From Planosporangium mesophilum (GTDB lineage Bacteria; Actinomycetota; Actinomycetes; Mycobacteriales; Micromonosporaceae): DNA of 64,000 nt. The DNA is taken from the NCBI RefSeq assembly GCF_016863255.1, contig NZ_BOON01000017.1, forward strand, positions 124,001-188,000, written 5' to 3'. The notes beneath the pieces were generated by a model. The model was not told the origin of the DNA. It saw only the letters and a list, made by a program, of their open reading frames with translations, and did no database searches. Of the stretch, positions 21,649 to 29,785 are shown one piece after another; within the stretch, counting starts at the first letter, position 1; every line of letters begins with the position of its first letter. The position numbers and the translations under genes are program-made.

Positions 21649-22821
21649 TCAGTGGGCGGCGGCCTGTGCCGCCGACGAGGCAGCCGACGCACGCAGCTTG
21701 CTGACGTCGATCGAGCCGGTGGGCACGTCGATCTCGACCGGGTAGTACATCCGCTGCACCGCGGCCATGATGGCCTCGACCATCAGGTCCCGGAACAGCG
21801 GGTCGACGAGCCTGGTGCGGTCGACCGGCGAGGTGAGGTATCCGGCGTCCACCCGGACCGCGGGCATGCGGGTCAGGCGCAGCAGGTCCCAGGTCTTGGA
21901 GTGGGTCTGGCAGTTACGCATGCTGGTACGTGCCACGATCTCCCGCTGGACCAGGCCCGCGAGCCGCTCCCCGACCGTGGAGGTCACGCCGCTGGTCGTG
22001 CCGTAGTGGTACGTGGCGACGCCGTCCGCGGCGGTGTTGCGGTGACCGTCAAGGTGGATTGAGATGAGCAGGTCGGCGCCGAGGTCGTTGGCGAGCTTCG
22101 CGCGTTCCCGGTTGGTGATCGTCTCGACCGGGTTGGGTCCGCGGGTGAGGTACACCCGCATGCCGGCGGCGGCGAGCCGCCCCTCCAACCGGAGCGCGAT
22201 GTCGAACGCCAGGTCCGACTCGGTCCAGCGCAGCGGACCGTCCGGTACGACGAAGCCGGGGTCGGTCGGACCGCCGTGACCAGGATCGATGACGATCTTT
22301 TTTCCTACCAGGGCGGGGCCGGAGGCGTGGAAGGCGGCGGTCTCGCGCAGCAGCTGCGGGCGTCCACCGACGACCTTGCGGCCGAGCCGGCGCAGGGCGT
22401 TGACCGTGGCCGGTCCACAGGAGCCGTCGGGCGACAGCCCGACCTCGCGCTGGAACTGCGCCACCGCCCGCGCGGTGTACCCGCCGTACACGCCGTCGGC
22501 GCGGCCCAGGTCGTAACCCATCTCCAGCAGCCGCTCCTGCAGTTGCCGGACGTCGTCGCCGACGAGCGGGTCGGTGACCGCGTGGTACAGCGCCCGCTGC
22601 CCCAGCCGCCAGCGCGCGGCGTCGAGCGCCCGCCAGGTCTCGTCGCTCACCTGGCCGTCGATGGACAGGCCACGCCTCTGCTGGAAGGCCCGTACGGCGA
22701 TCTCCGTGTCGGCGTCGTACTCAGCGCCGCCGTCGGAGTCACCCAGCAGTCCCAGCGTGCTCAGGATCGTCCTGATCTCCACCACTGCTGGACCGTGGTC
22801 ACCGCGCCGGATCGGACGCAT
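21649..22821 (-). CDS. cwlM: CwlM-like N-acetylmuramoyl-L-alanine amidase-family regulator
   Basis: Related to CwlM, which in mycobacteria lacks amidase activity and stimulates MurA when phosphorylated. About 390 residues from ATG 22821 (RPIRRGDHGPAV), with AGGGAGGTCG upstream. A longer in-frame start at 22956 has no comparable site. Two peptidoglycan-binding repeats come first (AVVEIRTILSTLGLL and VRQLQERLLEMGYDLG), then an Amidase_3 domain. Unlike M. tuberculosis CwlM (DPGRGG), the zinc ligands H182 (IDPGHGG), E201 and H256 (SIHLDGH) are kept. The catalytic Glu near the end is Asp325 (VDAGYLTS). No signal peptide is visible, so it is cytoplasmic. Confidence 0.93.
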   Translation of the reverse strand: MRPIRRGDHGPAVVEIRTILSTLGLLGDSDGGAEYDADTEIAVRAFQQRRGLSIDGQVSDETWRALDAARWRLGQRALYHAVTDPLVGDDVRQLQERLLEMGYDLGRADGVYGGYTARAVAQFQREVGLSPDGSCGPATVNALRRLGRKVVGGRPQLLRETAAFHASGPALVGKKIVIDPGHGGPTDPGFVVPDGPLRWTESDLAFDIALRLEGRLAAAGMRVYLTRGPNPVETITNRERAKLANDLGADLLISIHLDGHRNTAADGVATYHYGTTSGVTSTVGERLAGLVQREIVARTSMRNCQTHSKTWDLLRLTRMPAVRVDAGYLTSPVDRTRLVDPLFRDLMVEAIMAAVQRMYYPVEIDVPTGSIDVSKLRASAASSAAQAAAH

Positions 22822-23142
22822 CGACGACCTCCCTCTGCCTCCCCGAGCGTGCACGGGAAACGCTTGTCGTGCCGGTACTGTGTGCGGGCCGCCGCCGTTA
22901 TGGGCGAATGCACCGGAGCGTACCGTCCCACGTCCGCTCGCGCCCTTCGGCGGCAACGCCGGTCATGGCGAGGTGGATGAGGCGGACCGGGACGGCGAAA
23001 GACGCCTTCGGGAACCTATCGCGGATCTCGTCTGGGAACAAAACACCTAGGAAAGCATGAACTTCTACAAAGAAAACGTCCCGTGCCCTGCAGGGCACGG
23101 GACGCTGTAAAGGTACAACTCAGGGCGTTGCTCTGATACGCC
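22822..23142. other. trxA-cwlM spacer
   Basis: 321 bp on the minus strand between trxA (upstream) and cwlM (downstream). It contains the trxA terminator at 23066-23105. The moderately AT-rich stretch 23035-23080 follows from the terminator tail. The cwlM promoter should lie in 22850-23030, but I cannot define it. Confidence 0.4.
23066..23105 (-). terminator. Terminator of trxB-trxA
   Basis: A perfect 28-bp palindrome (23078-23105, arms CGTCCCGTGCCCTG) is followed on the minus strand by TTTTCTTTGTAG. It is a classic intrinsic terminator 37 bp beyond the trxA stop. Confidence 0.9.
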
Positions 23143-23466
23143 TCAGATCGCCGCTTCGATCATGCGGAGCAGCGCACTCTTCGGGTGCGCACCCACGATC
23201 GACTTCACCGGCTCACCATTCTTGAAGATGGTCAGCGTAGGCACCGACATCACCTGGTACGCGGTGGTGGTAGACGGGTTGGCGTCGATGTCGAGCTTCA
23301 CGATCTCCAGTTTCTCGCCGAGTTCGGAGGCGATCTCCTCGAGTACGGGCGCCACCTTGCGGCATGGCCCGCACCACTCTGCCCAGAAGTCGACGAGTAC
23401 CGGCTTGTCCGACTGAAGGACGTCGCTGGCGAAGGTGGCGTCGCTGACCGACTTGGTGGCTCCCAT
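23143..23466 (-). CDS. trxA: Thioredoxin
   Basis: The small disulfide reductase recycled by TrxB using NADPH. It has 107 residues, the standard size. The active site is WCGPC with Cys32 and Cys35. The cis-proline segment is [15 protein letters not shown]. It lies 26 bp downstream of trxB on the same strand and shares its terminator. The pair probably responds to thiol stress through the sigma-R-type promoter ahead of trxB. Confidence 0.98.
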   Translation of the reverse strand: MGATKSVSDATFASDVLQSDKPVLVDFWAEWCGPCRKVAPVLEEIASELGEKLEIVKLDIDANPSTTTAYQVMSVPTLTIFKNGEPVKSIVGAHPKSALLRMIEAAI

Positions 23467-23492
23467 TTCGGTTCTCCCCTACTTGGTTGTGC

Positions 23493-24425
23493 TCAGGATT
23501 CCAGGGCGATGATGTGACGCTCGGCGTCAAGCGCCGCCGCACAGCCGGTACCGGCTGCGGTGATGGCCTGACGGTACGTGTGGTCGACGACGTCACCGGC
23601 GGCGTACACGCCGGTGAGGTTGGTACGGGTAGTGGGAGCGGCCACTTTCACGTAGCCCTCGTCGTCCAGCTCGACCTGGCCGCGGAACAGGTCGCTCCGT
23701 GGGTCGTGGCCGATCGCGACGAACACGCCGGTGACGTCGAGCTTGGTCTCCTCGCCCGTCTTGATGTTGCGGACCTTCAACCCGCCGACCTTGCCGCCCC
23801 CGTCGATCACCTCGGTCACCACCGTGTCCCACAGCACACGGATCTTCGGGTTGGACAGCGCCCGCTCCGCCATGATCTTGCTGGCGCGGAACTGGTCGCG
23901 GCGGTGGATGATCGTGACGGTCTCGGCGAACCGGGTGAGGAACGTCGCCTCCTCCATCGCGGAGTCACCGCCACCCACCACGGCGATGTTCTGGCCCCTG
24001 AAGAAGAAGCCGTCACAGGTCGCGCAGGACGAGACACCGTGGCCCAGTAGCTCCTGTTCGCCCGGAACCCCGAGCGGACGCCAGGCCGAACCGGTAGCCA
24101 GGATCACGGACCTGGACCGGTACTCGGTGTCACCGATCCGGACGATCTTGATGTCCCCGGTCAACTCCACCGAGGTGACGTCGTCGGTGATGAACTCCGC
24201 GCCGAAGCGCTCGGCCTGCTTGCGCATGTTGTCCATGAGCTCAGGGCCGAGAACACCGTCCGGGAAGCCGGGGAAGTTCTCCACTTCGGTCGTGGTCATC
24301 AGGGCACCACCCGAGGTCGCGCCCTCGATCACCAGCGGCTGGAGGTTGGCGCGTGCGGCGTAGACCGCGGCCGTGTAGCCGGCCGGCCCCGAGCCAACAA
24401 TGACGAGGTTGCGGACGTCGTCCAC
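23493..24425 (-). CDS. trxB: Thioredoxin reductase (NADPH)
   Basis: The FAD-dependent enzyme reducing thioredoxin, 310 residues. The FAD-binding motif is [19 protein letters not shown] near the N-terminus. The redox pair is Cys134 and Cys137 in [15 protein letters not shown]-binding [15 protein letters not shown] and the C-terminal FAD motif [29 protein letters not shown] are present. The start is GTG 24425 with GGGAG 6 nt upstream. It is transcribed ahead of trxA. The neighbouring anti-sigma/sigM pair lies just upstream on the same strand, as in mycobacteria. Confidence 0.98.
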   Translation of the reverse strand: MDDVRNLVIVGSGPAGYTAAVYAARANLQPLVIEGATSGGALMTTTEVENFPGFPDGVLGPELMDNMRKQAERFGAEFITDDVTSVELTGDIKIVRIGDTEYRSRSVILATGSAWRPLGVPGEQELLGHGVSSCATCDGFFFRGQNIAVVGGGDSAMEEATFLTRFAETVTIIHRRDQFRASKIMAERALSNPKIRVLWDTVVTEVIDGGGKVGGLKVRNIKTGEETKLDVTGVFVAIGHDPRSDLFRGQVELDDEGYVKVAAPTTRTNLTGVYAAGDVVDHTYRQAITAAGTGCAAALDAERHIIALES

Positions 24426-24470
24426 GTGGACTCCCTAACGATTGAGGCTGCGCGAGCCTGTGCTGGCCAG

Positions 24471-24498
24471 AACGCCATCGTACGAACCGGAGATTCCC
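24471..24498 (-). promoter_or_regulatory. Sigma-R-type promoter for trxBA
   Basis: On the minus strand GGGAAT (24498-24493) is followed after exactly 19 nt by GTT (24473-24471). This matches the actinobacterial sigma-R/SigH consensus GGAAT-N18/19-GTT. It sits 46 nt upstream of the trxB start, inside the gap before the anti-sigma gene stop. trxBA is a known sigma-R target in Streptomyces. Confidence 0.75.
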
Positions 24499-24518
24499 GC
24501 TGTCGTACGTGTCCCGCA

Positions 24519-25415
24519 TCACCCGAGCGGGGCGCTGTACCGCTGATCGGTGGCGACGCCGCCGGCGCCGCAGGTCGGGCCCACCGCGACCACCCATTTC
24601 TGCCCGGTGACCCCGCGTGCGCCGTCCAGCAGGACGATCAGGGCGGGGCTGCCCTCGTACCGCGCGTAGTCCAGCAGGCTGGCCGTGCCACCGTACTGCG
24701 TCACGAGCGCCTTGATGCAGGCGGCTCTGGCGATCGGCTCGGTGAGCGGCCGCAGCGCCTCGGGCACGTCCGTCGGCCGGGCCGAGGGCTGTGCGGGCGC
24801 CCCGAGGGTGTTCGGGCGGGCGTCGGACTTCGCCGCGCCGCTCGGGGTTACGGGGGTCGAGGAGCGGCCGAGAACCGCGAGGGTCTCGGGGCTGTAGTCC
24901 GAGCCCGACGCGTTGACGGCGGCGCTCGCGGCGTCGGAGGCCGCCTCGGGGCCACCCGTGGCCGGCGTCGGCGCGGTCGCGGAGGTGCCGGCCGCGTTGT
25001 CCGACGCGTCGCCCGCGCCGCCGAGCAGGTGTGGTCCCAGGCTCACCGTCCCGAGGCCCAGAACGAGGACGGCGGCGGCCACGCCGACCACCGTGCGCCG
25101 ACGCCAGCGGGGCCGCGCGGCGGTTTCGAGCCCACCGGGCAGCACCGAAAGGTGGGCTTTCACGGGCGGTCTCGGCTCGGCGGCGAGCGCGGCGTCCAGC
25201 CGCGCCACCACGTCGTCGGGCATCGGCTCCGACCGCCCGGCCAACTGGGCCAGGTCGGCCCGTACGAACGCGTCAGCGGCAACGAGAGCGGCGTGCGCCC
25301 GGGTCCAGGCCGGGTCGGTGGCGACAAGGTGGGCAACGCGTGCCTCATCGGGAGTGCCGTCCAGCGCTCCGCCGATGTAGTCGGCGAGCCGATCGAGATC
25401 GACATCACCGTTCAC
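24519..25415 (-). CDS. Membrane anti-sigma factor, partner of SigM
   Basis: A 298-residue single-pass membrane protein overlapping sigM by 4 bp (ATGA). The cytoplasmic N-terminal half (DLDRLADYIGGALDGTPDEARVAHLVATDP) resembles the anti-sigma domain placed next to SigM (RsmA in M. tuberculosis, Rv3912). A transmembrane segment TVVGVAAAVLVLGLGTVSL lies near residues 107-125. The external part is Ala/Pro/Thr/Ser-rich, then ends in a small folded domain with two cysteines (ARAACIKALVTQYGG and VAVGPTCGAGG) that may pair. No zinc-binding HxxxCxxC motif is seen, so it is not of the ZAS class. The role is inferred from context. Confidence 0.82.
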   Translation of the reverse strand: MNGDVDLDRLADYIGGALDGTPDEARVAHLVATDPAWTRAHAALVAADAFVRADLAQLAGRSEPMPDDVVARLDAALAAEPRPPVKAHLSVLPGGLETAARPRWRRRTVVGVAAAVLVLGLGTVSLGPHLLGGAGDASDNAAGTSATAPTPATGGPEAASDAASAAVNASGSDYSPETLAVLGRSSTPVTPSGAAKSDARPNTLGAPAQPSARPTDVPEALRPLTEPIARAACIKALVTQYGGTASLLDYARYEGSPALIVLLDGARGVTGQKWVVAVGPTCGAGGVATDQRYSAPLG

Positions 25416-26062
25416 GTGCTGCCCTCCTTCCCTGCGGTCGTGATGCCGGACGGGTTACCGGTCGGTGATGGGACGTCCGCGTCGACCGCCCGGTTCCGCA
25501 CCTCGGCCGGATCGTGATCGCGCAGGTGGCCCAGCAGGACCGCCAGGCGGGCCCGGCCGCGGGCGCACCGGCTCTTGATCGTGCCTTCCGCCACCCCGAG
25601 GACGCGGGCCGCGTCGGCCACCGGGTACCCCTGCAGGTCGACAAGGACCAGGGCGGCCCGCTGGTCCGCCGGTAACTGGGCCAGCGCGGCGTGGACGACC
25701 AGCGCGGTGTCCGGGTCGGTGGACGGCGCCACGGTCCGGTCGACCTCCGGCAGCGGTACGGTCGGACGGGCCTGACGCCGGCGTAACCGGTCCAGACACG
25801 AGTTGACCACGATGCGGTGCAGCCACGTCGTCACCGCGGAGTCGCCGCGGAACCGGTCAGCGGCCCGGAACGCCGACAGGAGCGCGTCCTGCAGCGCGTC
25901 CGCCGCCTCCTCACGGTCACCGGTGGTCCGCAGGGCGACCGCCCAGAGCCGGTCGCGGTGCCGCCGGACCAGCTCGGCGAAGGCCTGCCCGTCCCCGGCG
26001 GCATGAGCTAGCAGCAGCGCCCCGTCGTCGCGAGGGTCGCGCGCGTCGCTCTCGCCCACCAC
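25412..26062 (-). CDS. sigM: ECF RNA polymerase sigma factor SigM
   Basis: An extracytoplasmic-function sigma factor of 216 residues with regions 2 and 4 only. Region 2 has DALQDALLSAFRAADRFRGDSAVTTWLHRIVVNSCLDRLRR (core-binding and -10 recognition). Region 4 has ALAQLPADQRAALVLVDLQGYPVADAARVLGVAEGTIKSRCARGRARLAVLL, a helix-turn-helix for -35 recognition. It is followed by its overlapping anti-sigma gene and preceded, 36 bp away, by the pseudokinase. The order pseudokinase-sigM-anti-sigma-trxB-trxA-cwlM matches the mycobacterial Rv3910-Rv3915 cluster, supporting the SigM name. Confidence 0.92.
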   Translation of the reverse strand: MVGESDARDPRDDGALLLAHAAGDGQAFAELVRRHRDRLWAVALRTTGDREEAADALQDALLSAFRAADRFRGDSAVTTWLHRIVVNSCLDRLRRRQARPTVPLPEVDRTVAPSTDPDTALVVHAALAQLPADQRAALVLVDLQGYPVADAARVLGVAEGTIKSRCARGRARLAVLLGHLRDHDPAEVRNRAVDADVPSPTGNPSGITTAGKEGST

Positions 26063-26098
26063 GGCCTGAACCCTACCGGTCGGCCGCCAACCCCGGGT

Positions 26099-27649
26099 TC
26101 ACTGTACGGAGACCGTGACCTCTTGGACGCCCACCTGGTACTTGCCCGGGCTGGTCGGCACCGACGGCAGTTTCGAGATCCAGATGACCAGGTAGCGGAC
26201 CGGCTTGTCCGGCAGACCGGGCAGCAGGACGTTCGTCGCCGCGTCCGCCTTCGGGTCGCCGACCAGGCCGAACTCGGCACCGTTGATCTTGAGGGTGCCG
26301 CCCTCGCTGGTCGCGACCGCGAACGTGCCGCTGAGGTCGCTGGGCGCCGTCGAGGCGGCCCGGAGTTCCAACGACGCGCCCTGCGCCGACAGCTGTACCT
26401 GCACCCGGGCGACGTGCTGCTCGCTGCCCAGGTCGAGCAGGACGCCCATACCGGACTTGACATTCGCGAAGCTGGGGCTGTCGTTGTACTGGTCGGTGCG
26501 CCAACCGGTGTTGATGTTGCCGTCGACGATCTTCCGTACGTCGGTGTCGTTCTCGTTCTTCTTGCCCTTGACGTCGTCGACGAGGTGCACCTGGTTGGGG
26601 CTGAGCTTCAGCTCGGTGAGTTGACCGGAGCGGGCGTTGCCGGGAGTCGACGTGCTGCGGCCGGGACCCTGCGGAACGGCTTGTCGGTGATCCGACAACA
26701 CCTGGGTGGCGCCCAGCACACCGGCGAGTGCGATGACGATCAGTCCGGCGATCCCGATCATGATCTTGCGACTGGTGGGGCGGGACGGCCCGGCGACCGT
26801 ACCGGCGGAGTCGAACTCGTGGAAGCCGGACCCCTCGGCCGCGAAGAGCGGGTGACCGCCCTCCTGCTCGAACCGGCTGAGCTCGCCCACCAGGACATCC
26901 GCCGGGGGGACCGCGAGCGTCGGGTTGAGCAGATCCGTCGTGAGCTCGTCCAGGTACGACGGGATCCCGGCCCGTACCTGCCGGGGGGCGGCGAGATTGC
27001 CGTCGTTGTCGCGGATGGCGTCGGGCAGCGACGTAGGCCCGGCCTCGGCGTGCGGCCAGTGGCCCGTCAACGCGCAGTACAGGACGGCACCGATCGCCCG
27101 CAGATCCGCCTCGGGCGTGGTCGCCTCGTCGGCCCGCGCGTCGGCGAGCACGACCCGCCCGTCACCGGCGATCAGGACGGTGCCCGGGTGGATGTTGCCG
27201 TGCGCCATTCCGGTGCCGTGGATCGCCGCGACGGCGTCGGCCACCGCGCATGCGATCGTGGCGGCGCGGTCGGCGTCGAGCGGGCCGTCGGCCACCAGCT
27301 CGCGCAGGGCGGAGCCGTCGACCCACTCCCGGACGACGTAGGCCCGGTCCCCCTCGTCGATCGCGTCGTACACGCCGACGAGATGGGGGTGCACGATGCG
27401 GCTCGCGGCGACCGCCGCGGACAGCATCTCGCCGGCGGAGTCCCCGCCCGGGTAGCGCAGCACGACGGCGACCGGACGGCGCAGGACGACATCGATTCCG
27501 CGCCACATCTGCCGGCCGAGCGAGTCGTTGTTGACGTGCTGCTCGAGCTTGTACCGCTCGGCGAGCACCTCTCCCACGCTGGGGGCGCCGAAGGTCAGCA
27601 CCTGGGGAGCTCCACCGGGCGCCTCCTGACCTTCGCCGTTCTGGGTCAC
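26099..27649 (-). CDS. Membrane pseudokinase with external discoidin-like domain (MurJ partner)
   Basis: 516 residues from GTG 27649, with AGGGAGGACGG upstream. A longer TTG start at 27814 is less likely. The Ser/Thr kinase-like domain has lost key residues. The catalytic loop reads HGNIHPGTVLI instead of HRDxKxxN, DFG is replaced by LADAR, and the VAxK lysine is missing (AVVLRY). It is therefore a pseudokinase. A transmembrane segment IMIGIAGLIVIALAGVLGA follows near residue 295. The outer domain (VRKIVDGNINTGWRTDQY ... VLLDLGSEQHVARVQVQL) resembles a discoidin/F5-8-type carbohydrate-binding fold. In mycobacteria these domains are fused to MurJ and bind FhaA when phosphorylated; here they are separate. 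Confidence 0.88.
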   Translation of the reverse strand: MTQNGEGQEAPGGAPQVLTFGAPSVGEVLAERYKLEQHVNNDSLGRQMWRGIDVVLRRPVAVVLRYPGGDSAGEMLSAAVAASRIVHPHLVGVYDAIDEGDRAYVVREWVDGSALRELVADGPLDADRAATIACAVADAVAAIHGTGMAHGNIHPGTVLIAGDGRVVLADARADEATTPEADLRAIGAVLYCALTGHWPHAEAGPTSLPDAIRDNDGNLAAPRQVRAGIPSYLDELTTDLLNPTLAVPPADVLVGELSRFEQEGGHPLFAAEGSGFHEFDSAGTVAGPSRPTSRKIMIGIAGLIVIALAGVLGATQVLSDHRQAVPQGPGRSTSTPGNARSGQLTELKLSPNQVHLVDDVKGKKNENDTDVRKIVDGNINTGWRTDQYNDSPSFANVKSGMGVLLDLGSEQHVARVQVQLSAQGASLELRAASTAPSDLSGTFAVATSEGGTLKINGAEFGLVGDPKADAATNVLLPGLPDKPVRYLVIWISKLPSVPTSPGKYQVGVQEVTVSVQ

Positions 27650-27890
27650 CCGTCCTCCCTCTGGTCGGACCCGCGCCGCGCGGCGCCGTCGGTTCGCACA
27701 TAAGCCTAGGCGTTTCCGGCGACCGTCGGGACCGACCTTACCTGGCGGCTCTGATGTTGCGGATATCCCGTCATCGTTCTGTTGCGGACGCGGTGGCGTG
27801 CTGTAATTACTCAACTACTTAGTGATGCCGACCGTTGCGCTCGGTGTCCAAGGCTCTCTGGAACGGTACGAAGGGTGACCGGGCGCCGGT

Positions 27891-29693
27891 TCAACGCCCG
27901 AGCCGCGCCCGCAACATTCCGCCCAACTCGGTGACCTCGCGCACCCGCAGGGCGACCGCGGCGGCGACGTACCCGGCGAGCAGGACGACACCACCGACCA
28001 CGAGTTCGATCACGCTGCCCAGCCAGTCGTCGGCGAGGACGGCGCGCAGCCCCACGACGGCGAGCCCGGCCGGCACCGCCGCCAGCGCCGCCGCCAGAGC
28101 CAGCCGGGCCAGCGTCGAGCCGACCGCGCGCAGGCCCAGCCGCCCCATGCGCCGCCGCAGCAGCCAGTACCCGAGCACCGTGCCGAACACGAACGAGATG
28201 GCGTTGCCACCCATCAGGCCGGCCGCCACCCCGACGACGGGCAGTACCAGCAGGCCGAGCCACTGCACCGCGATGCGCAGCGCCACCACCGGAAGGTTGA
28301 TCAGTGCCGGTGTCCTGGTGTCGGGCATCGCGTAGAACGCGCCGAGCTGGAGCTGGCTGATGGCGAACGGCACCAGGCCCAGCCCGGCGACAGCGATCAC
28401 CCAGCCGGTCTTGACCGCGTTGTCGTGCCCGTAGTCGCCGTGGTCGAACAGTGTCACGCCCAGCGGGCGGCCGAGCACGAGGTAGGCGGCGGTGGCCGGG
28501 ACAAGGATCACCGACGAGAGCCGGGTGCCGAGCGAGAGCTGGTCGGCCAGGTCGGCGTAGCGGCCCTCGGAGGCGGCCGCCGACATCCGGGGCATCAGCG
28601 CGGTCAGGACGGACACCGCCACGATGCCGTGGGCCATCATGAAGATCAGGTACGAGTTGAGGTAGATGGCCGGACCGGGGGCACCTGCCCGGTCAGCGGC
28701 GATCTTGGCAATCTTCAGCGCGGCGACCACACCGACCTGGCTGACCAGGACGTAGCCCAACATCCAGCCGCCGATGCGGGCCAGTTCGCCAAGGTGCAGG
28801 GCACCGAAGTCCCAGCGCCAGCGCCACCGGAAGCCGACCTTGCGCAGGGCCGGGATCAGCCCGCAGGCCTGCACCACGATGCCCAGCGTGGTGCCGACGC
28901 CGAGGACCAGGACCTGGGTGGTGGAGATCGTGGCCGCGGAGTTCCCGGTCGACGGGAGCAGCATGTACAGCGCGGCCGTCGCGATGACCACGATGTTGTT
29001 GAGGATCGGAGTCCACATCGGGGCGGCGAAGTGCCCGCGCGTGTTGAGGATCGCCGCGAGCAGCGCCGCGACGCCGTAGAAGAAGATCTCCGGCAGCAGT
29101 AGGTAGCCGAGGATGGTGATCAGGTCACGGTCGGCGGCGGGTGTGTCCGCGTTCGCCATCAACCTCGTCAGCAGCGGCGCGGCGGCGACCGCGGCCACCG
29201 TGGCCACCGCCAGGAACACCGTGGCGAGGGTCAGCAGGCGCTGCGCGTACGCCTCGCCCCGGTCGGGGTCGTTGGTACGGGCCCGGACCAGCAGCGGTAC
29301 GACCACGCTCGCCAGCACGCCGCCGAGCAGCAGCTCGTACACCATGTTCGGCAGGTTGTTGGCGAGGTTGTAGTCGTCGGCCAGCGCGGCGGAGCCGATC
29401 GCCGCCCCGATCGTGGCGGTACGCAGGAAGCCGGTCACCCGGCTGACGACGCTCAGCGCGGCCATCACGGCGCTGTTGCGCGCGACCGATCCGCCGCCGT
29501 CCCCCGGCGAAGCCGGCTCGCCCGGCGGTACCGGGCCGGTGGGCGGCACCGTCGGCAGGACCACGGTCGGCTGTGACTCGTAGCCGGCCTCGTGGGCACC
29601 GCGGGTACTGGAGTCGGGGGTGACGACCGGCAGCGCGACGGTCGCGTCTGGGTCGAACGATCGCGAGTTGCCGTAGTCGGCCCGGCCGGTCAT
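27891..29693 (-). CDS. murJ: Lipid II flippase MurJ (MviN)
   Basis: A MOP-superfamily transporter that moves lipid II across the membrane for peptidoglycan synthesis. It has 600 residues. A disordered cytoplasmic N-terminus of about 70 residues (GNSRSFDPDATVALPVV) precedes about 14 helices. Family landmarks are SRVTGFLRTATIGAAIGSAALADDYNLANNLPNMVYELLLGGVLASVVVPLLVRA and ITILGYLLLPEIFFYGVAALLAAILNTRGHFAAPMWTPILNNIVVI. The protein ends just after the last helix (AGYVAAAVALRVREV) and lacks the kinase-like domain fused to the mycobacterial protein. The pseudokinase gene begins 241 bp downstream. It is divergent from pcnA with a 92-bp gap. Confidence 0.96.
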   Translation of the reverse strand: MTGRADYGNSRSFDPDATVALPVVTPDSSTRGAHEAGYESQPTVVLPTVPPTGPVPPGEPASPGDGGGSVARNSAVMAALSVVSRVTGFLRTATIGAAIGSAALADDYNLANNLPNMVYELLLGGVLASVVVPLLVRARTNDPDRGEAYAQRLLTLATVFLAVATVAAVAAAPLLTRLMANADTPAADRDLITILGYLLLPEIFFYGVAALLAAILNTRGHFAAPMWTPILNNIVVIATAALYMLLPSTGNSAATISTTQVLVLGVGTTLGIVVQACGLIPALRKVGFRWRWRWDFGALHLGELARIGGWMLGYVLVSQVGVVAALKIAKIAADRAGAPGPAIYLNSYLIFMMAHGIVAVSVLTALMPRMSAAASEGRYADLADQLSLGTRLSSVILVPATAAYLVLGRPLGVTLFDHGDYGHDNAVKTGWVIAVAGLGLVPFAISQLQLGAFYAMPDTRTPALINLPVVALRIAVQWLGLLVLPVVGVAAGLMGGNAISFVFGTVLGYWLLRRRMGRLGLRAVGSTLARLALAAALAAVPAGLAVVGLRAVLADDWLGSVIELVVGGVVLLAGYVAAAVALRVREVTELGGMLRARLGR

Positions 29694-29785
29694 GCCTGAG
29701 AAGAGTAATGCCCGTTCCCGTCGTCATCGCTGCGGCGGGATACCGGAGGCATCTACCTGCCGCTGCCCGATAGGCTTGCCATCCC

